A DNA stretch of 64,000 nucleotides from Cohnella fermenti (GTDB taxonomy: Bacteria > Bacillota > Bacilli > Paenibacillales > Paenibacillaceae), in contig NZ_SSOB01000042.1 in NCBI RefSeq assembly GCF_004801405.1, positions 1-64,000 of the forward strand, written 5' to 3'. The notes beneath the pieces were generated by a model. The model worked only from the letters and a program-made list of their open reading frames with translations. It made no database searches and was not told where the DNA came from. This document shows, piece after piece, positions 1-7,951 of this stretch (position 1 is the stretch's first letter; every line of letters begins with the position of its first letter). The translations under genes were made by a program, and so were the position numbers.

Positions 1-69
1 CTGGTAGATAACTCGATTTTCGACTGGGTTTGATTTGATGTGCCCTTTTTCTTGACTCATCCGCCTCAT
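1..69 (-). CDS. Partial open frame running off the left edge
   Basis: An ATG on the minus strand opens a frame of 23 codons with no stop before the window edge. It starts 28 bases after the stop of the sensor kinase gene on the same strand, so it could be the next gene of that operon. The visible residues (MRRMSQEKG and onward) are polar and match no domain; they do not resemble the start of a response regulator receiver domain. A short polar tail like this often precedes the first helix of a sugar permease, but that is a guess. No strong ribosome binding site is visible. Confidence 0.3.
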   Translation of the reverse strand, partial: MRRMSQEKGHIKSNPVENRVIYQ

Positions 70-97
70 GGCCAAAAAAATTTCCAATTCTCATGAA

Positions 98-1777
98 TCA
101 GGGGCTTGACATCATACCGCTGGACTTCTCTCCCGGCATGTGAAGGCTGACGACCGTGCCGCACGGCTGCGCGTCCGCAATGGTCATCTCGGCCCGCTCG
201 CCATAATGCAGCCGCAGCCGCTCCCGCACATTGTGCAGGCCGATCGACTTCTTGGCGGAGGCGGCTGGCGAGGCGGAGCGGGCGAATCCGCTCCCGTCGT
301 CGGCGACGATCACCTGAATGCCGCCGCGGGCGGCGACGGCCGCAATCCGAATGTGTCCCGCGGCGCGTCCGCTGAAGGCGTGCTCGAAGCAGTTCTCGAC
401 GAGCGGCTGGAGCAGCATCCGAAGAATCGGCAGCGGCAGCGACTCCTCGGCGAAGCTCAGCTCGACGCGGATGTTCTCTCCGAATCTCGCCCGCTGAATC
501 TCGATATACTGCCGCAGGTATTGCCGCTCTTCCTCCAGCGGCCAATAGCGTTCGCTTCGATACAACTGCTGCCTGAGCAGATAAGACAGCGACAGGACAA
601 GCGAGCCGATCCTCTCCTGTGCGGATTGCTCCGCGAGGAATCGAATCGTACTTAGCGTATTGAGCAGAAAATGCGGGTTCATCTGCTGCTGCAGCATCAC
701 CATCTCCAAATTCCGCTTCTCGGCGGCGGCCCACTCCAGATTGTTGCGCGTCGTGGCCAGATTGTGCATCAGTTGCTGCAGCAAGTCGGACAGCTCCGTC
801 AAGTGACGGTCCGCATGAATCGGCACCGACAAGTCGAGCGACGGATTGACAAGCCGCTTGGACAGCAGCCTGATCTGATGAACGACGCGGCTGACCGTGC
901 GCATGACGAACGTGGAGGAGACGATGAAGATGATCAGCACGACCAGGAGCGAAGCGATCATCATCAGTTGGAAGTAACGCAGCTCCTGCGCAATGACAAC
1001 CCCGGCGTCTGTCGGGATCATCGCCCACGGCGTCGGCGCCAGCGCGATGGCGGCGCTGTCCGCCGTTGTCCCCGCCGCTTGACGCTCCTCGCGCGGGTAG
1101 ATCAACGTCCCCGCTTCATCGCGGATCTCATACGAGCCGCTGTCGCTGCGGAGAATGTCCGACAGCGCCGTCAGCGGAATCGCCATCGAGACGATTCCCC
1201 GCATATTCGCGGTCACCGGGCTGAAGATCCAGCGGCTCAACACGATCAGCGGCTCTGCGGTGCCGCCCGGGTCCAGCACGCTCCATTGGAAGCTGTTGAA
1301 GAAGTCGTGGCCTTCCCAGTGAACCGTTCCCAGAATGGCCTGCTCCAACTGTCCTTTGCGCCAACCGAGACGGGACACGTTCGATTCGAAGGGTACGCCG
1401 TAATAGTCCTGAATGACGACGGCATACTTCTCGTTCAGGAAGAACGTGTACTGCAGCCGCTCGATCGCCTGCAGATACGTCGAGTTCTTCTCGATGCTGT
1501 ACGGATCTTCGTTCTGCAGCGCATTGATGAACGCCTTGTCGCCGATAAACCCGTTGGTAGACATGAATGCGCGCTGGAACAGGTCCTTCACCCGGGAGGA
1601 GGTCTGCTCTGCCTTGATCCGGTTTAGCTCGCCCACCTTGTTCATCATCGTGCGCTCCGAGAATTGATAGGCGGCAGAGAGAATAAGGCTGAGCGGGATG
1701 AAGATGGCTACCAACAGCATGACGATTGTTCTCTGCACCGATCTCGGACCCGCGTACCGCCGAATGAACCCTCTCAC
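98..1777 (-). CDS. YesM-type sensor histidine kinase
   Basis: A 559-residue membrane sensor kinase, probably reporting an extracellular sugar. A first membrane helix (about residues 18-40), an extracellular sensor region and a second helix near 270-292 precede a HAMP-like linker. The His_kinase box QMNPHFLLNT holds the likely phosphorylated His near residue 369. The ATPase domain follows, with the N box PLVENCFEHAF and G box ADDGSGF. The start is GTG, preceded by GGGAGC at suitable spacing. It lies 84 bases after a sugar-binding protein gene and two permease genes on the same strand, so it probably senses their substrate. No response regulator is visible; it may lie beyond the left edge. Family assignment is secure, the ligand unknown. 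Confidence 0.9.
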   Translation of the reverse strand: MRGFIRRYAGPRSVQRTIVMLLVAIFIPLSLILSAAYQFSERTMMNKVGELNRIKAEQTSSRVKDLFQRAFMSTNGFIGDKAFINALQNEDPYSIEKNSTYLQAIERLQYTFFLNEKYAVVIQDYYGVPFESNVSRLGWRKGQLEQAILGTVHWEGHDFFNSFQWSVLDPGGTAEPLIVLSRWIFSPVTANMRGIVSMAIPLTALSDILRSDSGSYEIRDEAGTLIYPREERQAAGTTADSAAIALAPTPWAMIPTDAGVVIAQELRYFQLMMIASLLVVLIIFIVSSTFVMRTVSRVVHQIRLLSKRLVNPSLDLSVPIHADRHLTELSDLLQQLMHNLATTRNNLEWAAAEKRNLEMVMLQQQMNPHFLLNTLSTIRFLAEQSAQERIGSLVLSLSYLLRQQLYRSERYWPLEEERQYLRQYIEIQRARFGENIRVELSFAEESLPLPILRMLLQPLVENCFEHAFSGRAAGHIRIAAVAARGGIQVIVADDGSGFARSASPAASAKKSIGLHNVRERLRLHYGERAEMTIADAQPCGTVVSLHMPGEKSSGMMSSP

Positions 1778-1861
1778 GCGCCTTCAGCTCCCGGTAACAA
1801 AGCCAGGCCCGTTCCGGGCAGAAGGGCATGGCCGATTAATAATGGAATTATGGCAATGGAA

Positions 1862-3229
1862 TTATTGTTTGCTCTGCTCGACGATCGCCGCATCGACTTT
1901 GGTCTTCACACTCTTCAATACGTCGTCGACCGTCATGGCGCCGGTGTAGTATTGGCTGACGATGTCGAGGAAGGTGGATTCATACTCCTGCGGCGCGCCG
2001 AGCACCGGCTTCTCTTCTACGTTGATCACGTCCGGATCGCCGCCGAACAGATACGTGACTTGCTCGAGCGTAATATCGTCATCCTTCAGCGCCTCGGCCA
2101 GGTCGGCGAAGTATTGATCCTTCGATACCTTCGTGTACATCGGCAAAGCGCCCGCGCCGAGCGTATAATCCGCGACGTATTCCCTGGCCAGAATAAGCGC
2201 TTCTTTGGCGTGTTTGGAGTTTTTCGGAACGGCGAGCGAATCGATGTTCGACCAGTTCATATGCTTGCCCGCCATCTCCGTCGGCACGGGCATCGGCGCG
2301 ATCCCCGCCTTCCAGTCCCGCGGATACTGGTCCTTCTTCGTCGCCGCGAGCTGCGCGTACCATTGGGCTCCGACCACCATTCCGTACCCGCCGTTCCAAT
2401 AGGAGAGGAAGTCGGTATTGTTCTGAATGTACTCGGCGATCGGCATGGCTGCCTTCCGCACGTTCATGACATCGTTCATCCATTCCAGGCTGCGCTTGAA
2501 TTCCGGAGCGTCGATGTTGGCCATGCCGTCATCCGTGTAGAACTTGCCTTCGTTCAACTGGCTGCCGTAACCGTAGAAGTACATGCCCCAGTTGTTGTAG
2601 AACATGCCGTACACTTTGTCCTTGCCGCTTGTATTCGTGATCTTCTGCGCAACCTCGGCCATCTCGTCCCAGGTCATCGGCACTTTCGGATCGGGATAAG
2701 GAACACCCGCGTCGTCGAACACTTTCTTGTTGTAGTACAGCATCCAGTTGTTCTGTTGAATCGGGAAGCGATAATGCTTGCCGTCCTTGTCCGGCTTGAA
2801 GTCGCCAAAGTCCTTGCTCATGTCGATGCCGACTTCTTGGGCGACGTCGTCGAGCGGCATCAGGAAGCCTTTGTTGATCGCATCGAACTGCTCGACGCCG
2901 TTGCCCCAGATCAGATCCACCTGCTCGCCGCTGGCCAGCATGATGTTGCGCTTGTTGATGTACTGCTCGTGCGGCACCGACACCGGATCTACCTTGATGT
3001 TCGGGTATTTGGCCTCGAATCGGTCGAGGAATTCCTTGAATTCGGCGGAATCCAGATATTCCGAGATGTTCAGGAACTTCAGCGTGACCGTCTCGCCCTT
3101 GCTGCCGCTTGTCGTCTCCGCAGGCTTTGAAGCCGCTCCTTCGCCCCCATTGTCGTTCTTGCCGCCGCACGCAGCCAGCGATGACGCCAGCACGATCGAT
3201 ACGGCGAGCAACCCCCATTTTCTCACCAT
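1862..3229 (-). CDS. Sugar ABC transporter substrate-binding lipoprotein
   Basis: A 455-residue extracellular solute-binding protein (family 1) that should capture an oligosaccharide and deliver it to the two permeases encoded just upstream. The N-terminus MVRKWGLL leads into a hydrophobic signal peptide and the lipobox LAAC, then a Gly/Asn/Ser-rich linker typical of a membrane-tethered lipoprotein. The frame can be read 13 codons further upstream. I chose the ATG at 3229 because AGGGAGG sits 8 bases before it and the signal peptide starts there. Order on the strand is permease, permease, binding protein, kinase. A cre-like box lies in the gap before it. The substrate is not predictable. Confidence 0.92.
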   Translation of the reverse strand: MVRKWGLLAVSIVLASSLAACGGKNDNGGEGAASKPAETTSGSKGETVTLKFLNISEYLDSAEFKEFLDRFEAKYPNIKVDPVSVPHEQYINKRNIMLASGEQVDLIWGNGVEQFDAINKGFLMPLDDVAQEVGIDMSKDFGDFKPDKDGKHYRFPIQQNNWMLYYNKKVFDDAGVPYPDPKVPMTWDEMAEVAQKITNTSGKDKVYGMFYNNWGMYFYGYGSQLNEGKFYTDDGMANIDAPEFKRSLEWMNDVMNVRKAAMPIAEYIQNNTDFLSYWNGGYGMVVGAQWYAQLAATKKDQYPRDWKAGIAPMPVPTEMAGKHMNWSNIDSLAVPKNSKHAKEALILAREYVADYTLGAGALPMYTKVSKDQYFADLAEALKDDDITLEQVTYLFGGDPDVINVEEKPVLGAPQEYESTFLDIVSQYYTGAMTVDDVLKSVKTKVDAAIVEQSKQ

Positions 3230-3253
3230 GATTGGAACCTCCCTTAAGGATTG

Positions 3254-3267
3254 TGTTTGCGCTTTCA
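3254..3267 (-). promoter_or_regulatory. Candidate CcpA-binding cre site
   Basis: On the minus strand TGAAAGCGCAAACA fits the core TGNAANCGNWWNCA at all fixed positions. It lies 25 bases before the start of the binding protein gene and touches a possible -10 box (CATAAT, 3272-3267). That placement suits catabolite repression of the binding-protein gene separately from the permeases. No good -35 box is seen. Confidence 0.5.
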
Positions 3268-3334
3268 TTATGACCCGGAGGCACTTGCAGTCCCATGTAC
3301 GAAATGCTCATTCTGTTTGTAATATTGTCTGCGT

Positions 3335-4141
3335 TTATCCCTTGAGGCCGGAGGAGACGATGCTCTCGACGAACTGCTTCTGCAATGCCAGGAATACGCC
3401 CAGCACCGGGATGATCGCCAGGCAGGCCAGCGCCATCTGCATCGCGTACTGCTTGCCGAATTGCGTCTGGAAGCTCTGCAGGCCGAGAGGAATCGTGTAT
3501 AAGGACTTGGAATGAAGGAAGATGAGCGGCTGAAAATATTGGTCCCAGATCATAAAGAAGCTGAGCAGTCCGAGTGTCAGCAGCGGGGTTCGGGCCAGCG
3601 GCAGGGCGACGCGCGCGAACGACCGGAAGATGCCCGAGCCTTCGATATAGGCGGCATGAATCAATTCCTTCGGGAACGACAGGAAAAATTGCCGCATCAG
3701 GAAGATCGACAAAATATCGATCGTGTTCGGGAGAATGAGCGCCCAGTGCGTGTCCAGCAAACCGATGAACCGGAACGAAATGAACTGCGGCAGCAAGGTC
3801 AACTGGTAGGGAATGAACAGCGCCGCCAGGAAACAGAAGAAGATCGCTTCCGAATAGCGGAACCTGAGATAGCCGAACGCATATCCGCCGAGCGCAGCCA
3901 ACAGCAGCCGGAAGCAGGAGGAGACGAGCACGACGAACAGGGAATTCCACAGCCAGGTCAGAAAATCGGTCTGCGTCAAAATATGGGCATAGTTGCTCCA
4001 ATTGACGTTGTCCAGGTGGATAAAGACGAACGGCCGCTCGAACACCTGATTCTCATACTTCAGGGAAGTCGACACCATCCACAGCAGCGGCGTGATGAAG
4101 ACGAACCCGATCAGCAAATATACAATGGAGCGCAAGGTCAT
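3335..4141 (-). CDS. Sugar ABC transporter permease, MalG type
   Basis: A 268-residue inner-membrane permease (binding-protein-dependent transport family) with about six hydrophobic helices. The conserved cytoplasmic EAA-type loop (AAYIEGSGIFRSFARVALPL) would contact the transport ATPase. The C-terminus IVSSGLKG is typical of MalG-like subunits. The ATG at 4141 overlaps the stop of the preceding permease as ATGA, which implies translational coupling; the frame extends 11 codons further upstream but that start is less likely. No ATPase gene is nearby, so a shared MsmX-type ATPase encoded elsewhere is expected, as is usual for these importers in Bacillota. Confidence 0.92.
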   Translation of the reverse strand: MTLRSIVYLLIGFVFITPLLWMVSTSLKYENQVFERPFVFIHLDNVNWSNYAHILTQTDFLTWLWNSLFVVLVSSCFRLLLAALGGYAFGYLRFRYSEAIFFCFLAALFIPYQLTLLPQFISFRFIGLLDTHWALILPNTIDILSIFLMRQFFLSFPKELIHAAYIEGSGIFRSFARVALPLARTPLLTLGLLSFFMIWDQYFQPLIFLHSKSLYTIPLGLQSFQTQFGKQYAMQMALACLAIIPVLGVFLALQKQFVESIVSSGLKG

Positions 4142-5079
4142 TGGTAGAACACCCACTTCTTCTGGGCGAACCAATTGATCGCGATGAGTGCAAGCGTAAG
4201 CACGAACAGGAACATGCCGACCGCCGAGGCGTACGAGAAATTATAAAACTCGAAGGCCGAGCGGTAGATGTGATAGGTCAGCGTCGTCGTACTGAACGCC
4301 GGCCCGCCCTTGGTCAGCAGAGCCATCTGATAGAATGCCTGCAAGCCGCCGATGATGGTAATGAGCAATAAATAGAAGGAAGTTGGAGAGATGAGCGGCA
4401 GCGTGATCTGTCTGAACCGCTGGAAGCGGTTCGCTCCGTCGATGTCCGCCGCTTCGTAATAGTCCCTGGACACGCCTTGCAGCGCCGCCAGAAACAAAAT
4501 ACAGTGGTAGCCGACGTCCTTCCAGGCTCCGATCAAGGCGAGCATCGGCAGCGCCCAATGCGTATCGACCATGTATTGGGGAGGATTATCCACGCCGAGA
4601 CTCATCAGGAGCGTGTTCACCGGCCCTTCCGTCGGATGGAGGAACACGTTCCATACGACCAGCGTAGCGACATAGGTCGTAATGTACGGCACGATGAAGA
4701 ACGTGCGGACGAGGCCGCGCGCCCTCATCCTGCTATTCAGAATGAGCGCCATGCCGATCCCAAGCGCCAGCGTCAACGGAACGTAGATCAGCATATACTC
4801 GAGCGTGTTGCGCACGCTCTTCCAGAAGTCGGCGTCGTGCAGCATCTTGTCGTAGTATTGGAATTGCTTGAATTCGAACGTGTAGGTCATCAGATCGACC
4901 TTGTACAGGCTGAGCAGCAGTACGCACACCATCGGAATCAGAATGAACAGAACAAACCCGGCCAGTGCCGGCAGTGCGAACAGCAGCCCGGCCCGCCGTT
5001 CCAGCCTCTCCAGGGAATAGGTCCGCGAGCGCTGTCGCCCGCCGAACCTGCCTGCCTTCGTTGTTGCCGTTGTCGCCAT
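4138..5079 (-). CDS. Sugar ABC transporter permease, MalF type
   Basis: A 313-residue permease that pairs with the MalG-type subunit encoded directly downstream. A basic N-terminal tail (about residues 1-30) precedes a first helix (LLFALPALAGFVLFILIPM) and five more. The EAA loop YYEAADIDGANRFQRFRQIT is clear. GGAGG lies 8 bases before the ATG. It is the first gene of the four-gene importer/kinase operon, and a large inverted repeat with a possible -10 box lies upstream. Confidence 0.92.
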   Translation of the reverse strand: MATTATTKAGRFGGRQRSRTYSLERLERRAGLLFALPALAGFVLFILIPMVCVLLLSLYKVDLMTYTFEFKQFQYYDKMLHDADFWKSVRNTLEYMLIYVPLTLALGIGMALILNSRMRARGLVRTFFIVPYITTYVATLVVWNVFLHPTEGPVNTLLMSLGVDNPPQYMVDTHWALPMLALIGAWKDVGYHCILFLAALQGVSRDYYEAADIDGANRFQRFRQITLPLISPTSFYLLLITIIGGLQAFYQMALLTKGGPAFSTTTLTYHIYRSAFEFYNFSYASAVGMFLFVLTLALIAINWFAQKKWVFYQ

Positions 5080-5142
5080 ATGCTTCCTCCTTCGTCTTCT
5101 CTGATGCCATTATGCGTCCGGAGAAGGCGTGAAGGAATAGAA

Positions 5143-5206
5143 CAACGACCGCTGTTATTTGTAGGATCGTCCGATTCTACAGGTAGAATTATAACAGCGG
5201 TCGTTG
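5143..5206. promoter_or_regulatory. Nested inverted repeat around a TATAAT box
   Basis: A perfect 16-base inverted repeat (CAACGACCGCTGTTAT at 5143-5158 and its complement at 5191-5206) encloses a second palindrome, ATTCTAC-AG-GTAGAAT, at 5174-5189. A TATAAT hexamer on the minus strand (5193-5188) lies between the two systems, about 110 bases before the first permease gene. No clear -35 box or T-run is seen. It could be an operator over the importer promoter, or a hairpin after the patatin-fusion gene that ends at 5248. Confidence 0.5.
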
Positions 5207-5247
5207 CTTGACACTCTTAATGGAATCTTAAAAGAAAGCGGGAGATA

Positions 5248-7113
5248 TTAGGAGCTTATCGATTGGAGCTTATCTTGAATCGCGGAGAGAGAGTCGCGGG
5301 CTACCCGCTCTCCCTCTTGAATGTGCAAGGAAGATAATTTGAACGAGATGGAGCCGTTCTCCAGCCGAGGATTCAGCACGATGTCGGCCAGTTGCAATTC
5401 GTCCTGCATCATCCGCTTGCTCATGATGTCAATCGTGTTCAGAATGGTCGCGACGAAGTTCGCCGGCTCTCTCTTCGCGGAATCCGGCGTGCTCAGATCG
5501 ACGGCGATAACCATGTCGGCGCCCATGCTTCTCGCAAGCGCAACGGGAACGGGATGCGCAACGGCTCCGTCGAGCATCAGGTGGCCTTCGTGGCGGACCG
5601 GCCTGATCACTCCGGGAATGGCCGTGGAAGCGCAGATGGCATGAGACACTTTGCCCTTGTTGAGAATATGAGCCTCGCCGTTCAATGCATTGGAGGCCAC
5701 GGCTGCGAACGGAATCCGCAGTTCGTGGAAGTCGACCGGACCGATATAGTTCTCCACGAAGCGAACCATCGGATGGTTGTCGACGAACCCGTTCTGCGGA
5801 AGGGTCGGGCGCACAAGCTGCCTCCACCGCACGGTGGGCAACACTCGTTCGAATGCCGCAACCGGCTGCCCTCCCGCATACAGCGCGCCGATAAAAGCGC
5901 CGACGCTTGTGCCGGCGATCATATCGATCGGGATTCCCGCCTGCTCCAGCACTTTGATCACCCCGATATGCGCCGCTCCCCGCGAGCCGCCGCTTCCTAA
6001 CGCCAGAGCGATTCGCGGACGGGTTCCGGGCTCGCGCGCGCTCCCGAAGCGAAGATGCGGAATGCGGATCGTGTCCCCGTTGCTCCGGATCAACGCCTCA
6101 TGAACGACCCGTCTCAGCTCCTCGACATTCCCTGCAAGAAACGGGAAATTGCCGATAAGGTTCATCGCTTCTTGCGACATCAACCGCTCGGGCGAATCGA
6201 AGCCCGCATCGGCGATAAAGGAATACACAAGCGAGGGAATATCCTCCGTCCGTTCCCTAAGCGGAACGATCTCTATGCGATCCTTCGCAAGCTCAAGCGG
6301 ATGCCGCGCCGTCAGGATAAATCGGGTGTCATCCAACGAATGGGCCAACCGACGCAATAAATCGGCAGGAAGAGCGTCGGCATCCCTTAGGATAATCGTT
6401 CCACCTCTTGCCGACCTGATCTTCGTCTCCCACTCCTCCAGTTGCAGATTTACACCGTCCAGCAGAAATACCGGGCATTCGGCTCTCCGCGATAACGCAT
6501 GAATCTCCAGAGCGGCATGGGCTCGGCCGACTCCGTTCTCGCCGATAATGCAGAGCGTGTCTTCCCTCCGGCTCCATTCGGCGATCTCGCTTCGAAGTCC
6601 GTTCATGAACAGGCTCTCTCCGACCAGTTCCCCGTACCGGGACTGCTGCTCCTCCTGCAACTGGCGCAAGAGCACGGAGCTTCTCATATATTCTTCCACG
6701 ATGCGATCGTTGGAGTTCGAGATCCGTTGAACCATCGCATCGACCATGTGATTGCGGAACTCGGCGCTCTTGTCCATCAATTGAAGCAAGCCTTCGCGAG
6801 GCATCGATACCGTCCGGATCGGTCCGTTCGCCTGAACCGTAGCGCTCACCGCGCCGCCTGTCAGACAGGACATCTCGCCGACGAATTGCCCCGGTCTCAG
6901 CTTGGCGACATGGACTTTGGTCTCTCCTTGAACGTAAACATCCAATACTCCGCTCAGAATAATATGGAAGTGGTCGGCCTCCTGGCCCTGTCGCAGAATT
7001 GCCGTCCCGCTTGCGAATTCATTGATTCTTAAATACGTGCGTATCGACAGCAAATCCTGATCGTTCAACTCGCCGATAATCGGAAATTGATTGATTTCCT
7101 CATAGCTGGTCAA
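5248..7113 (-). CDS. Cyclic-nucleotide-domain / AAA-like / patatin fusion phospholipase
   Basis: A 621-residue three-part protein. Residues about 10-130 form a cyclic-nucleotide-binding (CAP_ED) domain with a LRPGQFVGEMSCLTGG phosphate-cassette-like stretch. Residues about 165-350 resemble a sigma-54-activator AAA domain (IVPLRERTEDIPSL and a GNVEELRRVV lid). However, its P-loop reads GENGVGRA, without the Lys-Ser/Thr of Walker A, and no GAFTGA loop is seen, so it is probably not an active ATPase. Residues about 365-560 are a patatin lipase: oxyanion loop GSGGSRGAAH, nucleophile GTSVG (Ser403) and DGA (Asp515), so the dyad is intact. It should be a cytosolic lipid acyl hydrolase gated by a ligand. 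The start is TTG with a purine-rich AAAGGA before it. It is divergent from a TetR gene. The fold assignment is firm, the ligand and lipid substrate unknown. Confidence 0.88.
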   Translation of the reverse strand: MTSYEEINQFPIIGELNDQDLLSIRTYLRINEFASGTAILRQGQEADHFHIILSGVLDVYVQGETKVHVAKLRPGQFVGEMSCLTGGAVSATVQANGPIRTVSMPREGLLQLMDKSAEFRNHMVDAMVQRISNSNDRIVEEYMRSSVLLRQLQEEQQSRYGELVGESLFMNGLRSEIAEWSRREDTLCIIGENGVGRAHAALEIHALSRRAECPVFLLDGVNLQLEEWETKIRSARGGTIILRDADALPADLLRRLAHSLDDTRFILTARHPLELAKDRIEIVPLRERTEDIPSLVYSFIADAGFDSPERLMSQEAMNLIGNFPFLAGNVEELRRVVHEALIRSNGDTIRIPHLRFGSAREPGTRPRIALALGSGGSRGAAHIGVIKVLEQAGIPIDMIAGTSVGAFIGALYAGGQPVAAFERVLPTVRWRQLVRPTLPQNGFVDNHPMVRFVENYIGPVDFHELRIPFAAVASNALNGEAHILNKGKVSHAICASTAIPGVIRPVRHEGHLMLDGAVAHPVPVALARSMGADMVIAVDLSTPDSAKREPANFVATILNTIDIMSKRMMQDELQLADIVLNPRLENGSISFKLSSLHIQEGERVARDSLSAIQDKLQSISS

Positions 7114-7245
7114 GACGCAAGCATCCTTTCCTCATTTGTCCCCGGCTGTATCATGTTATATATTAGGTTTAAATATAATTTGAATTTTCATTGGAACCCA
7201 CCGGGAAGTCAAGCGAATCCAAGATAAAGGACAAATGGAGGGAAT

Positions 7246-7809
7246 ATGTACCGCAACCGAGAGGACCAACGATCCATCCAGGCGAAAACCAGACTGTACC
7301 GCGCTTTGGCGCACACGATGAGGGAAAAGGAGTTTCCATCCATTACGATCAAAGAAGTGGTCCAGGCCGCACAGGTGGGGAGATCGACCTTCTATCGAAA
7401 CTTCGATCATCTGGAAGCTATCCTGCTGTGGAAGTGCGATGAAGCCTTCGCGGATCTCTACCGCTACATTGTTCAATCGCTGACCCGAACGCCGGCCGAT
7501 ACGGCCGGGAAGTACCCTTTTATCCTGCCCTTCTTCCGTTATTGGCAGGAAGATTCGGAGATCGTCGAGCTCTTGATCGCCGCCAACCGCATCGACGTCA
7601 TCGTTGCCGCATTCGAGACGACTACGGAGAAGCTTGTGCTTGCGTTGCAGCCGGCCGTGAGGAAGGAAGCTCCTTACTTCGACTACTTCCTGGCTTTCCG
7701 ATCCGGGGCGATTGTTCATGTCCTGCTGCACTGGATTCGTCATCGGAAAAATTTATCTCCCGAGCAGTTGCATCAATTCATTGAGGCGCAATCCGAAGGG
7801 TTGGTTTAG
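7246..7809 (+). CDS. TetR/AcrR-family transcriptional regulator
   Basis: A 187-residue regulator with an N-terminal TetR helix-turn-helix (about residues 10-55; ITIKEVVQAAQVGRSTFYRN is the recognition segment) and a ligand-binding C-terminal half. The ATG follows GGAGGG by five bases. It diverges from the patatin fusion gene across a 130-base AT-rich gap, so control of that gene and of itself is the simplest inference. The C-terminal domain gives no clue to the ligand. Confidence 0.88.
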   Translation: MYRNREDQRSIQAKTRLYRALAHTMREKEFPSITIKEVVQAAQVGRSTFYRNFDHLEAILLWKCDEAFADLYRYIVQSLTRTPADTAGKYPFILPFFRYWQEDSEIVELLIAANRIDVIVAAFETTTEKLVLALQPAVRKEAPYFDYFLAFRSGAIVHVLLHWIRHRKNLSPEQLHQFIEAQSEGLV

Positions 7810-7855
7810 ATAGAGCCAACGGATAGAGCCAATGAATAGAACCGGCAGATAAATA

Positions 7856-7920
7856 AAGCCCCCCCATCACAGGATCAAGCAAGCCTTGGCGGCCGCTCGA
7901 TCCTGTGACGGGGGGCTTCT
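7856..7920. terminator. Strong bidirectional terminator hairpin
   Basis: Arms at about 7858-7876 and 7899-7916 (GCCCCCC...ACAGGATC paired with GATCCTGT...GGGGGGC) form a long GC-rich stem between two converging genes, the TetR gene and the SLH enzyme. Flanks are short A/T stretches on both sides. Confidence 0.85.
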
Positions 7921-7951
7921 GTTGAATTGTACTCGGGTAAATTGCCCGGGC

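Noticed and set aside
98-5079. Missing ATPase gene as evidence for a broken importer
   Set aside because: Sugar importers of this type in Bacillota commonly share one ATPase encoded elsewhere; none of the three importers here has its own.
5208-5213. TTGACA hexamer on the plus strand
   Set aside because: No -10 box at suitable distance, and it would read into the 3' end of a minus-strand gene.
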